Assembly: GCA_005790545.1 (NCBI GenBank)
Contig: SXUL01000123.1
Span: 1 to 49,403, forward strand
Reading direction: 5' to 3'
Source: Planctomycetia bacterium
GTDB taxonomy: Bacteria > Planctomycetota > GCA-002687715
DNA length: 49,403 nucleotides
In this document: one piece after another, positions 34,247-43,681 of the stretch
Layout of the letters: each line of letters opens with the position of its first letter
How positions within the stretch are numbered: the first letter of the stretch is position 1
Program-made: the position numbers and the translations under genes
Notes under the pieces: generated by a model
Seen by the model: the letters and a program-made list of their open reading frames with translations, nothing else
What the model was told of the DNA's origin: nothing
Databases searched by the model: none

Positions 34247-35799
34247 GCGTCGGCGCGGCGCACGGCAAGCACACTGATGTCGCTCTTGCCCGCGCGCGTG
34301 GCCCGCAGCTGCACGAGGTCATGGAGGAGTTCGGTCGCGTCGCGTCCGCTGCGGGCAGCAGCGCTCACGGCGAGGAACACCCTTTTTTCACCCTCGTCCG
34401 CGTCTTCGCGGGAGATGCCGTCAAAGGCACCCTCCGAGACCAGGATGAGCGAATCGCCGGGAGCGAGATCAAACGAGATCTCCTCGAGGTTGGAAGCGAA
34501 GAGCGGCCCCGCGTCGAGTCCGATGGCGAAGCCGGAGGTCTGGCGGCGTGCCAGTCCGCCTTTGGCGGCCAAACGATGCAGTGCTGGCACGCGGTGTCCT
34601 GCGGAACTCAAACCCACGTTTCCGGAAGCAGGATCGATGACCGCGAGCAGAGCCGCCACGAACATGCCGCGCTTCAGATCCGGTGCGAGTTGCGCATTGA
34701 GGATCTCAAGCAACGCGCGGGGAGTGCCCGAGCTGCGTGCGGCCGTGCGGAAGGCCGTGCGGGCCATGCTGAGAATGGTGGCCGCAGGCACGCCGCGTTC
34801 CGAGGCTGTCATCATCAGCACGGCGACGCGCCCATCCGGAAACACGAGTTGGTCGTAGAGATCGCTCGAGATGGCGTCGCTCGCGTGGCTGGCCGCCGAG
34901 AAGGAAAGCGAGGCCACCTCCGGAATCTCCGTCGGGCGCAGACGCTGCTGGAGGTCACGCACCATGTCCGCTTCCTCCGTCCGTCCGCTGAGCTCCGCGC
35001 GCAGCGCGGCAGTCTCCGCGAGATTGCGGGTCATGCGGTTGAAGGTGTCTGCCAGCACTCCGAGCTCGTCATCGGAGCGGACGATGGTCTTGTGGTTCAG
35101 ATGGCCCGCCGACACGGTTTCCACATCCTTCACGAGATGCTGGAGAGGCTGCAAGAGCCAGCGGGCAGCGAGAAAGATGACGGCGAGGGTGGTGCCGAGT
35201 CCGAAGAAGCAGGCGAGCAGGATGCTGCCGCGGAGATCATCGCGCGCCGTTTCGATGCCCCGCTCGGACACCACCACGGTGGCCTGACCGATGGCGGCAT
35301 CATTCCGGTTCCTGTCGCGCAGCGCGTGCGTGAAGAATCTGGCCGGCTCCTTCGGGTCGCCCTCGCCAGCGCCGTAGCGGCCGCGACGGATGACCACCTC
35401 GCGGTCCGCATCGTGCCGGATCGAATCAGGGTCCGTGTAGCGGAACTTGATGCCGCCCGAGGCGCTGGCGACTGTCTCGGACGTGCCGCGCACGATCCAC
35501 ACATCCAGAGCACCGACTCCCTTGAGAACGGCGTCGAGATGGGAGTTCCGGTCCTTCCAAGCCTCGATCGGTGCTGCCGCGGCAATGCGCGCCGCCAACG
35601 CACCTTGACGATTCAGATCTGCCTCGAGCCCGTCCACGGCGGCTTGCCAAGCCACCCAACCCACGATGGCGATGGATGCGGCTGCGACGATGGCTACGCG
35701 GAGCGTGAGCTTGAGTGCGAGGCCGACGCGCACAGTGCGGAGAGACGCGATCTCCGTCGCGGGTTTCGAAGCGCTTGCGTGTGAGTGGGAATTCGCCAT
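34243..35799 (-). CDS. Membrane HAMP-SpoIIE (PP2C) protein with altered catalytic site
   Basis: The 518-residue sensor-like protein has a helix (about 28-52), a ~135-residue outer domain, a second helix (about 188-210), a HAMP domain (about 210-265, LAARWLLQPLQHLVKDVETV, LGVLADTFNRMTRNLAE), a coiled coil and a SpoIIE/PP2C phosphatase domain (280-518). In active SpoIIE phosphatases a GDVxGxG loop and a TDG loop supply metal-binding aspartates. Here these read LMMTASERGVPAATIL and LVSEGAFDGISRED, so two acidic metal ligands are lost, though SSDLYD early and KSDISVLAV at the end remain. It may bind an anti-sigma factor antagonist without dephosphorylating it, or use another metal geometry. It starts three bases after pgpA. 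Confidence 0.85.
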   Translation of the reverse strand: MANSHSHASASKPATEIASLRTVRVGLALKLTLRVAIVAAASIAIVGWVAWQAAVDGLEADLNRQGALAARIAAAAPIEAWKDRNSHLDAVLKGVGALDVWIVRGTSETVASASGGIKFRYTDPDSIRHDADREVVIRRGRYGAGEGDPKEPARFFTHALRDRNRNDAAIGQATVVVSERGIETARDDLRGSILLACFFGLGTTLAVIFLAARWLLQPLQHLVKDVETVSAGHLNHKTIVRSDDELGVLADTFNRMTRNLAETAALRAELSGRTEEADMVRDLQQRLRPTEIPEVASLSFSAASHASDAISSDLYDQLVFPDGRVAVLMMTASERGVPAATILSMARTAFRTAARSSGTPRALLEILNAQLAPDLKRGMFVAALLAVIDPASGNVGLSSAGHRVPALHRLAAKGGLARRQTSGFAIGLDAGPLFASNLEEISFDLAPGDSLILVSEGAFDGISREDADEGEKRVFLAVSAAARSGRDATELLHDLVQLRATRAGKSDISVLAVRRADA

Positions 35800-35802
35800 G
35801 CA

Positions 35803-36291
35803 TCAGGCCGGGCGCAGCCACGCCAGCAACGGCCATCCGAGCAGCAGAGCATACAGTCCGGCTCCGAGGTCATCCGCGACGATGCCCCAACCACGCGGAA
35901 GGGTCTCCAAGCGGCGGAGCGGGAAGGGCTTGGTCATGTCGAAGAGCCGGAAGAGAACGAAGGGCACCAACACGGTGAGTGCATCGCGCGGCGGTACCAG
36001 TGCGAGGGCCAGCCACTGGCCCGCAACTTCGTCCAGCACGAACCAGCCTGGATCGCCTTCCTTGCCGCGCTGCGGGAAACTGCGCGCGATGCGCTGACAG
36101 AAGAGCGTCGCGAGGAGCGCGCCTGCAAGCGGTGCCCATGGCCACAGCGTGGCAGGCATCAGCAGGGCCAATCCGACAGCGACGAGGGAACCGGCAGTGC
36201 CAGGGAGGAGCGGCACGAGCCCGGCACCTCCCGCTGTGGCGAGCCAGCGGTGGCGCGCGCGCGGCAGGAGTTCGCGAGGCGCGAGGGGCAT
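35803..36291 (-). CDS. pgpA: Phosphatidylglycerophosphatase A
   Basis: The 162-residue membrane enzyme removes phosphate from phosphatidylglycerol-phosphate. Family features present are GAGLVPLLPGTAGSLVAVGL, FVLDEVAGQWLALALVP, VLFRLFDMTKPFPLRRLE and WGIVADDLGAGLYALLLG. These include the DE and DD acidic residues thought to bind metal. The ATG at 36291 was chosen four bases after the pgsA stop; an upstream extension would lie inside pgsA. The gene directly follows pgsA, which makes its substrate. Confidence 0.93.
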   Translation of the reverse strand: MPLAPRELLPRARHRWLATAGGAGLVPLLPGTAGSLVAVGLALLMPATLWPWAPLAGALLATLFCQRIARSFPQRGKEGDPGWFVLDEVAGQWLALALVPPRDALTVLVPFVLFRLFDMTKPFPLRRLETLPRGWGIVADDLGAGLYALLLGWPLLAWLRPA

Positions 36292-36295
36292 GGGC

Positions 36296-36886
36296 TCAGC
36301 CCTCCACGGAGCGGAGGTGCGCGAGAGCCTTTCGGAGATAGACCCAGCCGGACCAGACCGTGCTCGCGAGCGCGATCCACAAGAGGATCTTGGCAAAGAG
36401 CGTCCACCAGGAGGGCATCTCGCTTGTGCCTGCGTGCTGCATGATCAGCGCGCCGATGGCGCAACACTGCAAGACGTATTTCACCTTGCCGTGCATCTCG
36501 GCCGCGAAGGCCACGCCGCGAGATTCCAGATACGAGCGGATGGCTTGCACGAAAAACTCGCGTCCGAGGATGGCCACCACAATCCATGCGGGAGTGATGG
36601 TCGGATCAATGACGGCGAGGAAGACGAAGGTTCCGCAGGTGGACACCTTGTCGACGAAAGGGTCCATGATGCGGCCGAAGGGAGTGACGAGCGAGAGCTT
36701 GCGCGCCAGATACCCGTCCAACCAATCGGTCGCGCTGGCGAGCACGAAGAGTCCGAACGCAACCCAGCCTGTCGTGCCTGCAATGACCACCCGATCTGTG
36801 CCGGCCAGGGCGAGAAGCGTGAACAGCACCGCCGAAAGCAGCAGGCGTGCGAGGGTGACTTGATTGGGCAGGTTGAGGATGCGCAA
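36296..36886 (-). CDS. pgsA: CDP-diacylglycerol-glycerol-3-phosphate transferase
   Basis: The 196-residue CDP-alcohol phosphotransferase makes phosphatidylglycerol-phosphate. The catalytic signature is complete: SATDWLDGYLARK followed by TPFGRIMDPFVDK, giving the D-x2-DG-x2-AR-x8-G-x3-D-x3-D pattern. It starts typically with RILNLPNQVTLARLLL. About six membrane helices are seen. It lies seven bases after rimO and four before pgpA, so two consecutive steps of phosphatidylglycerol synthesis are translated together. Confidence 0.95.
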   Translation of the reverse strand: MRILNLPNQVTLARLLLSAVLFTLLALAGTDRVVIAGTTGWVAFGLFVLASATDWLDGYLARKLSLVTPFGRIMDPFVDKVSTCGTFVFLAVIDPTITPAWIVVAILGREFFVQAIRSYLESRGVAFAAEMHGKVKYVLQCCAIGALIMQHAGTSEMPSWWTLFAKILLWIALASTVWSGWVYLRKALAHLRSVEG

Positions 36887-36893
36887 GCGGAGT

Positions 36894-38222
36894 TCAGACG
36901 GCCGTGCCGTGGGAAAGCACGCGACCGTCGAGATCGTATCCGTGGCTGCCCGTGATCGTCACCTCCACGAGGTCTCCGGCGCAGACAGCGCTGTCCAGAA
37001 GACGCACGTGCGCGTCGACCTCGGGAGAGTCGCGGCGGGTGCGTGCCAGCGCCGGTTCGGATCCGGAAGCTGCACGATCCACGAGCACTTCCTCCACGGA
37101 ACCGATGCGCGCGCGTGCCGCCTCGAAGGCGATCTCCTGCTGCATGAGCATGAGTTCCTGCATGCGCTCCTTGCGGACCGATTCCGGCAGGTGGCCATCG
37201 AGGCTGTCCGCGCTGCTTCCGGGCTCGCGGCTGTAGGGGAAGGCGCCGAGGCGCTCAAAGCGTGCCGCGCGCAGGAAATCGAGGAGCTCACGGAAATCGG
37301 CTTCCGTCTCGCCGGGAAAGCCTGTGATGACCGTGGTCCTGAGGGCGATGCCGCGCGCGCGCAGCAGGCTGACCATGCGTTCAAGCTCTGCGCGCCCGTA
37401 CCCGCGCTTCATGCGTCGCAGCACGGCATCGCTCGCATGCTGGATGGGCACATCGAGGTACGGCAGCAGCGGCAATCCGCTGGCGAGCGTGTCCGCGAGG
37501 TCTGCGCGCACTTCGGTCGGATAGGCGTACATGAGCCGCACCCAGCGGAGTCCTTCGACGGCCTGCACGCGTTCGAGGAGTCGCACCAACCGGTTCTCGC
37601 CGTAGATGTCCGTGCCGTAGACCGTGCTGTCCTGGGCTACGAGCACGACTTCCTTCACCCCACGTGCTGCAAGAGCTCGGGCGCGCTGGACGAGATCATC
37701 GGCCGGGAACGAGCGCATGCGTCCCCGGATGTCGGGGATGACGCAGAAGCTGCAGGTGTGGTTGCAGCCCTCGCTGATCTTCAGCCATGAGTAGTGCGCC
37801 GGTGTGAGCGCCACATCCGAACGCAAGCGATCCACCGTGAATCCCGCTTCCGGCATGCCGCCCACGCATTCGCCTGCGATGTCGGCAATGCGTGCGTAGT
37901 CGGAGAACGGCACGTAACGGTCGACTCCGGGCGCACCCTGTTCGAGCAAGGGACGGTAGTTGCCAACCATGCAGCCCGCGACGAGCACGGCGCTGACGCC
38001 GCGCGTTTTCAGCGCGACCGCATCACGGATGGCCCCGAGGGACTCATCCCGGGAGGCTTCGAGGAATCCGCAAGTGTTGACCACCACGACGTCGGCCTGC
38101 GCGGGGTCCGTGAGCACACGGAAACCCCGCGAGGCCATACCCGAAACCAGCCCCTCGCTGTCCACGAGGTTCTTCGGGCATCCGAGGGAGATGAAGGCGA
38201 CGCTGCGTCTGGTCGGGTTCAA
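36894..38222 (-). CDS. rimO: Ribosomal protein S12 methylthiotransferase RimO
   Basis: The 442-residue radical-SAM enzyme adds a methylthio group to an aspartate of ribosomal protein S12. The N-terminal UPF0004 domain has cysteines in SLGCPKNLVDSE, VNTCGFLEAS and VAGCMVGNY; the radical-SAM site is CNHTCSFCVIPDIRG; RGVKEVVLVAQDSTVYGTD, IQHASDAVLRRMKRGY and TVITGFPGETEADF follow; the C-terminal TRAM domain starts near RIGSVEEVLVD. RimO rather than MiaB is favoured by GCPKN and QDSTVYG. Coupled to the upstream FtsK-like gene by ATGA overlap. Confidence 0.95.
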   Translation of the reverse strand: MNPTRRSVAFISLGCPKNLVDSEGLVSGMASRGFRVLTDPAQADVVVVNTCGFLEASRDESLGAIRDAVALKTRGVSAVLVAGCMVGNYRPLLEQGAPGVDRYVPFSDYARIADIAGECVGGMPEAGFTVDRLRSDVALTPAHYSWLKISEGCNHTCSFCVIPDIRGRMRSFPADDLVQRARALAARGVKEVVLVAQDSTVYGTDIYGENRLVRLLERVQAVEGLRWVRLMYAYPTEVRADLADTLASGLPLLPYLDVPIQHASDAVLRRMKRGYGRAELERMVSLLRARGIALRTTVITGFPGETEADFRELLDFLRAARFERLGAFPYSREPGSSADSLDGHLPESVRKERMQELMLMQQEIAFEAARARIGSVEEVLVDRAASGSEPALARTRRDSPEVDAHVRLLDSAVCAGDLVEVTITGSHGYDLDGRVLSHGTAV

Positions 38223-40660
38223 AAGCCGTTGTCCGCATCAGCGGAACGCTCACGGCTGAGGACGTTGCGACGCCCTGAGGGATCGGCCGGACTCACCACG
38301 CCCTTCGCTTCAAGGCGTTCGATGATCCGGCTGGCCTCGGCCCACGAGAGTTCCAGTTTCCGTTGCAGCATGAGCTCGGTGCAGCGGGATTCCGCCACCA
38401 CGAGCTCTTCCGCGCGGCGGACAAGGTCTGGGTCGAGTTCAGTGCCACCTGCGAACAGGAGCGCTTGTCCGGCATCGTCCGCTGAGGCGGCGTTGCGTTT
38501 GGCGCGCCGCGGGGATTCCTCCCAATCGGCCCACCCGGAACTCTCCTTCGACCGCGACTTGCGCTTGCGCGGAGCTGGGGAGGAGGAGGGTACGTCCACC
38601 GGCGCCTGTTCCAACGACGCGGCGGCGAGGTGGTGAGGCAAGGGCTCGGGGGCTGGCGTCGCCTCCGGTCCGCCGCGGAGCAGTGTGAACTGCGGGCGTT
38701 CATCCACGTCTTCCGTCGGCATCGGCGGTACGAAGGTGACGGTGGCTTCAGGGCTCGTCGCGACGGGCTCGATGTGCGCTGTTGTCGGGACGGGATCCGG
38801 CTCTTCTGCATGGACCTCTTCGATGCCGGCACCGAAGACATCCTCGGGGGCCTCATCCAACGCGGCAGGAGTCTCGTCCGTTGCGACCTCGGTTGATTCG
38901 AAGAGCGGTGCGCTGTCGAGCACTGCTTCTTCAGCAACGATCTCGCAGGGTTCCTCGTCGGCGGCGAGATCTGTGGCCTCCTCGATTTCGAGGGCATCGA
39001 GCTCGTCGAGTTCGCCTTGCCAGTCAGGTGTGGTGACGAGCATGGGCTTCGGCAGCAGCGATTCGTCCTCAGCTTCATCAAAGGTGAGTTCGAAGTCACC
39101 AGTCGCGAGGCTGCAATCCGGCTCGACAGCGGCAAGCGTGTCGGACGCCGCCTGCACTTCGGCAACGGGCTCCGGTGCGGCGAGCGTGGTCGAGGCGGTG
39201 CTGGAGAGCGCCAGCAAGGCCGGGTGCATGAACAGCGCCGGCTCATCGGCAGGCGGGGCCTCCATCACGGCATGCGCGGCGCGGACGTGAGGCGGAACAG
39301 ACTCGGTGGAAGCTGCAGCCGCGAAGGCGTCGGCCGCTGACGCGGACGGATCCAGCGCGAGCGCCATTGCGGTGAGCGCGGGCTCGCACTCCGAAGCCGG
39401 TGCAACGGGAATGCAGGTGGTCGGTGCCGGCAACGCTGGCTGAGCAGAGGCCACAACTTCCTCGACGGGCGTCACGGCTGCGAGGCCTTCGGCAGCCACG
39501 CTGAATTCGTCGTCATCCATGGACTCAGCCGCTACGGAGAGACGGGGCAGTGGCACAGCCGCGAGGATGGAGTCGTCCAGTTCGGCGGAGATGTCATCGT
39601 CGACGGTGTAATCGGCGGCTGCATCTTCTGCGGCCAGTTCCTCATCTTCGAGTTCTTCAAGGAGTGCGGGAGCGACGGCCATCGGCGCAGGAATATCGGA
39701 GTCATCTTCCAACGCCGGGAGTTCCAGTTCCCCAACGAGAGGTTCGAGGTCGCTCTCGGATGCGAGCAGCGCATTCACATTGTCCGGCGCTGCGGTATCA
39801 CTCAGTGTGGCGCTCTCGGCTGAGGCCAGACAGTCGCTGTCGGCCCCGAGAGGTGCATGCGCCTCGGCGAGTTCCTGACGTGGTGCAGCAGCCGTTGCTG
39901 CATCGCGATCAGCCTCGGCATGCAGCCATGGCGGTACGTGCAGCGCGTTTTCCTGATCCTCCACTTCAGAATCCACAGGTGCGTTGGCAATGGCCTCGGC
40001 GGCCGCCACGGCTTCCTCGGCAGTGCCAAGGGTGTCGAAGAGAGTGGATTGCCGCGGCGAGCCTGCGAGGATCTCAGGCTCTGCCACTTCGATGCCGTCT
40101 TCCAGTTCGAGCGTTGCCGTCGCGGACATGGGCTCGACAAGACTGTGCTGTCGTGCCGCCGACGCTGCCGCGATGCCGGCGAAGGCGAGTGCGGGTGATT
40201 GGCCGCCGGTGGGAGCACCGAACGCGAGCTTCCACGCGAGCCAGGCGCAGGCGACGAGGACGAGCACCGCGACACCTGCCGAGAGAGTGTCGGGCAGCGC
40301 CGCGACGGCGCGTCCGAGATGAGAGCCCGCGATGCCGCCCCAGTGGGCACGCAGTTGCGGCGGCTGCAGGACGCCGAAGAGCAACGCGACCGGAAGGCCC
40401 ACGAGAGCAAGCGCGAGGATCTTTCTGAACGGATTGGAGATGTCGCCCTTGAGGAACCAGACCGCACCCACGGCGCACATGCCGAGCAGTACGGCGATGG
40501 TCGCCCAAGGCCCGAGGAACGCCCCGATGAGGCGGCTCACGGGAGCCTGTCCCGATTCCTGCAGCACGCGCACCACGGCTGCAACCGAAACGAACAGCAG
40601 TGCCACGGGCAGCATCTTCGAAGCAAGGAACCCACTGGTTCCATCACCGAGCTTGCGCAT
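38219..40660 (-). CDS. FtsK paralogue without motor: 4TM - acidic linker - gamma domain
   Basis: The 813-residue protein has four membrane helices (about 13-33, 51-70, 80-98, 127-147) with the FtsK-type GGIAGSHLGRAVA loop before the last. A ~590-residue Ala/Glu/Asp-rich, strongly acidic and probably disordered linker (150-740) follows. The C-terminal FtsK gamma winged helix is at 743-803 (DPDLVRRAEELVV..., LELSWAEASRIIERLEAKGV, GRRNVL). The Arg and Glu matching the DNA-contacting R1300 and E1303 of E. coli FtsK are kept (Arg778, Glu781). No Walker A, Walker B or other motor motif is present. It may tether or read oriented KOPS-like DNA at the membrane beside the true FtsK, encoded 39 bases upstream. 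GAGGAG precedes the ATG at 40660. Confidence 0.8.
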   Translation of the reverse strand: MRKLGDGTSGFLASKMLPVALLFVSVAAVVRVLQESGQAPVSRLIGAFLGPWATIAVLLGMCAVGAVWFLKGDISNPFRKILALALVGLPVALLFGVLQPPQLRAHWGGIAGSHLGRAVAALPDTLSAGVAVLVLVACAWLAWKLAFGAPTGGQSPALAFAGIAAASAARQHSLVEPMSATATLELEDGIEVAEPEILAGSPRQSTLFDTLGTAEEAVAAAEAIANAPVDSEVEDQENALHVPPWLHAEADRDAATAAAPRQELAEAHAPLGADSDCLASAESATLSDTAAPDNVNALLASESDLEPLVGELELPALEDDSDIPAPMAVAPALLEELEDEELAAEDAAADYTVDDDISAELDDSILAAVPLPRLSVAAESMDDDEFSVAAEGLAAVTPVEEVVASAQPALPAPTTCIPVAPASECEPALTAMALALDPSASAADAFAAAASTESVPPHVRAAHAVMEAPPADEPALFMHPALLALSSTASTTLAAPEPVAEVQAASDTLAAVEPDCSLATGDFELTFDEAEDESLLPKPMLVTTPDWQGELDELDALEIEEATDLAADEEPCEIVAEEAVLDSAPLFESTEVATDETPAALDEAPEDVFGAGIEEVHAEEPDPVPTTAHIEPVATSPEATVTFVPPMPTEDVDERPQFTLLRGGPEATPAPEPLPHHLAAASLEQAPVDVPSSSPAPRKRKSRSKESSGWADWEESPRRAKRNAASADDAGQALLFAGGTELDPDLVRRAEELVVAESRCTELMLQRKLELSWAEASRIIERLEAKGVVSPADPSGRRNVLSRERSADADNGF

Positions 40661-40699
40661 GTCCGACTCTCCTCGGCCCCTTCGTGGGGCCTTCACACT

Positions 40700-43150
40700 T
40701 CACACGCCCTGTGTTCCGGCACCGCGAGCCCCAGGGCCCGACTGTGCACGGATCTTCTCCCACTGATCGGGCGACAGCAGCACCTCGCGCGGCTTGGCAC
40801 CGCGCGCCGGTCCGACGAAGCCCGACTGTTCCATCAGTTCCACCATGCGTCGCGCGCGGGCATAGCCCATGCTGCAACGTGTCTGGATCATGGAGGCGCT
40901 GGCCTGCCCGGTGGTCATCACCGCTTCCAGCGCGTCGAGGAATCCATCCTCTTCGAAGGCATTCACGCCTTCCATGGGGCCCGAATTCACCTGCTCAACG
41001 GCGGTGGTGTACCTCGGGCTCGCATGTTCCTTCAGGTACGCGACGACACGTTCCACTTCGTCGTCGCCAACGAAAGGGGTCTGGAAACGGCGGATGCCTT
41101 CCGCTGTGGCGGAGCCGAAGAGCATGTCGCCGCGATCGAGCAACGTCTCGGCGCCAATGCTGTCGAGGATCGTGCGGCTGTCGATGCCGGACTTGGTCTG
41201 GAATGCGACACGCGACGGCAGGTTGCTGCGGATGAGCCCGGTGACCACATCCACGCTCGGGCGTTGCGTCGCGACGATGAGGTGCATGCCGACAGCGCGA
41301 GCTTTTTGCGCGATGCGGCAGATGGCGCTTTCCACTTCCTTGCCGGTGGACTGCATGAGATCCGCAAGCTCGTCGAGAATGATGACGAGGTAGGGCATGC
41401 GCTCCGGAATGCGCGCGAGATCCTCGGGGCCGTAGCGCGCCGTGAGCAGTTCCTGGCGCGCCTTCTTCGTGAGCTCGTTGTAGGAGTCGATCTTCCGGAC
41501 CTTGCAGGCCTCGAGGATTTCGTAGCGCCACTCCATCTGCACCACGAGCCACTCGAGCACCTTGGTGGCCTTCTTCGGGTCGGTGGCCACGGGCACGAAC
41601 AGATGCGGGATCTCGTGGTACGGCGCGAGCTCGACCTTCTTCGGGTCCACCATCACGAGGCGCACGTCCTCGGGGTAGCGCGTGAGCAGGATCGAGAGCA
41701 CGATGTTGTTGATGAACACCGACTTGCCTGCGCCCGTGCGTCCGCCGATGAGCATGTGCGGCATGGTGGTGATGTCTTCCACCACCGGATTGCCACTGGC
41801 GTCCCGCCCAAGGTAGACCGGGATGCGCGGCTTCTTGCGCGAGAGGTCAACGGACTCCATCACTTCACGCAAACCGACCATGGCGCGCGTGGCATTCGGG
41901 ATCTCGACACCGAGCACCTTCTTGTCCTGCACAGGCGCGATGCGCACCTTCTGTGCACCGAGACTCATGGCGACATCGTCGCTCACGCTGACAACCTGCG
42001 AGATCTTGGTGCCAGGCTTCACGCGCACGTCGAAGCGTGTCACCACGGGACCACGCACGATCTCCACCACCTCGGATTCAATCTTGAAATCGAGCAGTGC
42101 CTGCTCAAGGGCGCGAGCTTTCTCGCGCAAGGTACCGTCGCTCTCGGCGCCACCTTGGACCTTGATCTGTTGCAACAGATCGAGAGGAGGCAGAGGATAG
42201 GGCTCCTTGCCGGAGCGCCCCGCGTTCAAGCGGATCACCTCAATGCTCTCTGCGCGGCGTGGGAGTTGCACCGGGGCGTTGTTGCGCACAGGCACGGGAT
42301 CGGTGCGCGCCGCGATGACGGCGTCCGCATCGTCTTCCGCATCCGTTGCGGCCACTGCTGGTTTCTTGGCCACCGCCAGCGTCGGCGCATCGTCATCAGC
42401 TTCCGCGGCTGCTGCTGCACGCGCCTTCTTGCGACGCGCCGCCGGTGAGTCGTCCTCGCCGTCAGTCTCGGCCGCGCTGCCGGAGGTCACGGTTTCTGGA
42501 TCATCTTCCTCAAGGGTGGCCGTGGCGCCGCCAGCAAGGGCCACTTCCGGTGCCGGACTCTGGAAGCGTGCCATGAGAGCGCGGAAGGGGGCGGCCGCCG
42601 CGAGGAAGAAGCGCGCGATGGGGCCGGACTTCACCTTGGGTGCGCGCTTCGAGGGGCGCGCCGCGAGCAAAGCGAGCGCTCCGTCGGACGAGAGCAGAGC
42701 GCTGCCGGTGAGAGCCACGAGCATGAACAGCACGGCCCAGCCGCGGCCGAGGCCGGAACTCATGAAGGCGAAGCCAGTGTCGCCGAGGATGCCGCCTACG
42801 GGCACGGACCCGCCGGGAAAGGCGTGACGCGGAAGAAGTCCCTGCCAGAGAGCGCCGAACGCGAACATGGAAAGAAAGAGCCCGATGAGGCGCAGGGGCT
42901 TCTGGTGCGTGGCTCCTGTCACGAGCAACTCGAGACCCGTGAGCATGAAATGAAAGCAGAGGAGGAACGCACCGACGCCAAAGCCCTCGACAAACACGAG
43001 GGCCACGATGCGTCCGGGCGCGCCGCCGAGATTGCTCATGCGCGCGAGTGTGCCCGTGCCTTCGAACGGGTCGTAGGTTGTGAAGGCGAGGGCCAGCCAG
43101 ACGGCGACCCCGAAGCAGAGCCAAGCGACTCCACGCACAAACAAGCTCAT
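40700..43150 (-). CDS. ftsK: DNA translocase FtsK
   Basis: The 816-residue protein pumps DNA through the division septum. Four N-terminal membrane helices (about 5-27, 45-78, 86-105, 138-160) precede a charged linker (165-300). Then come the alpha and beta motor domains with Walker A GGRTGAGKSVFINNI (469-483), VMVDPKKVELAPY, Walker B YLVIILDELADLM, VGMHLIVATQRPSVDVVTGL and FGSATAEGIRRFQ. The C-terminal gamma domain (about 735-795, TRCSMGYARARRMVELME, KPREVLL) keeps the DNA-contacting Arg and Glu. GGGGAGG four bases before ATG 43150 fixes the start over an in-frame ATG 48 bases upstream. Confidence 0.95.
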   Translation of the reverse strand: MSLFVRGVAWLCFGVAVWLALAFTTYDPFEGTGTLARMSNLGGAPGRIVALVFVEGFGVGAFLLCFHFMLTGLELLVTGATHQKPLRLIGLFLSMFAFGALWQGLLPRHAFPGGSVPVGGILGDTGFAFMSSGLGRGWAVLFMLVALTGSALLSSDGALALLAARPSKRAPKVKSGPIARFFLAAAAPFRALMARFQSPAPEVALAGGATATLEEDDPETVTSGSAAETDGEDDSPAARRKKARAAAAAEADDDAPTLAVAKKPAVAATDAEDDADAVIAARTDPVPVRNNAPVQLPRRAESIEVIRLNAGRSGKEPYPLPPLDLLQQIKVQGGAESDGTLREKARALEQALLDFKIESEVVEIVRGPVVTRFDVRVKPGTKISQVVSVSDDVAMSLGAQKVRIAPVQDKKVLGVEIPNATRAMVGLREVMESVDLSRKKPRIPVYLGRDASGNPVVEDITTMPHMLIGGRTGAGKSVFINNIVLSILLTRYPEDVRLVMVDPKKVELAPYHEIPHLFVPVATDPKKATKVLEWLVVQMEWRYEILEACKVRKIDSYNELTKKARQELLTARYGPEDLARIPERMPYLVIILDELADLMQSTGKEVESAICRIAQKARAVGMHLIVATQRPSVDVVTGLIRSNLPSRVAFQTKSGIDSRTILDSIGAETLLDRGDMLFGSATAEGIRRFQTPFVGDDEVERVVAYLKEHASPRYTTAVEQVNSGPMEGVNAFEEDGFLDALEAVMTTGQASASMIQTRCSMGYARARRMVELMEQSGFVGPARGAKPREVLLSPDQWEKIRAQSGPGARGAGTQGV

Positions 43151-43199
43151 CGTTCCTCCCCAGGAACCGCGGCCCGCCAGCCGCGCCAACGCGATCACA

Positions 43200-43661
43200 T
43201 CAAACTTCTGCCGCGGAACTCCTCACGCCCGTGTGGCCGAAGCCGCGCTCTCCGCGAGCGGTCGTGGGCAGTTCCTCAGCTTCAACAAACTCCGCCCGTG
43301 CCACGGGCGCGAAGATGATTTGTGCAATCCGGTCGCCGCGCTTGATGACGCAAGGCTTCATCGTCACGCAGGTGACGAGCACTCTGATCTCGCCGCGATA
43401 GTCGCTGTCGATGGTGCCTGGAGTGTTCACGAGCGTCAGTCCGGCCTTGAGTGCAAGTCCGCTGCGCGGGCGCACCTGACCTTCGAATCCACCGGGAATC
43501 GCGAGCATGAGGCCCGTGGGAATCGCTTTCACTTCACCCATGCGCACAGTGACGGGCTCCGTCACGGCCGCATGCAGATCGGCGCCGGCGGAGCCGCTCG
43601 TTGCGTAAAGAGGCAACGGAAGATCTTCCGCGCCGGCAACGCGGCTGATGGCGATGCGCAC
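43200..43661 (-). CDS. dut: dUTP diphosphatase
   Basis: The 153-residue trimeric-type dUTPase hydrolyses dUTP to dUMP, keeping uracil out of DNA. Its motifs are complete: GSAGADLHAA, RPRSGLALKAG, LVNTPGTIDSDYRGEIRVLV, RGDRIAQIIFAPV and the C-terminal RGERGFGHTGV arm. The GTG at 43661 was chosen because GAGGG lies seven bases upstream and the first strand starts at once; a GTG at 43685 overlapping the coaB stop (GTGA) is a close alternative. Confidence 0.94.
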   Translation of the reverse strand: MRIAISRVAGAEDLPLPLYATSGSAGADLHAAVTEPVTVRMGEVKAIPTGLMLAIPGGFEGQVRPRSGLALKAGLTLVNTPGTIDSDYRGEIRVLVTCVTMKPCVIKRGDRIAQIIFAPVARAEFVEAEELPTTARGERGFGHTGVRSSAAEV

Positions 43662-43681
43662 TGAGTTTCCCTCACCTGGCT

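Noticed and set aside
40199-42448. 749-codon open frame on the plus strand
   Set aside because: It is antisense to ftsK and its paralogue, has His/Asp-rich composition typical of a mirrored frame, and has no ribosome site.
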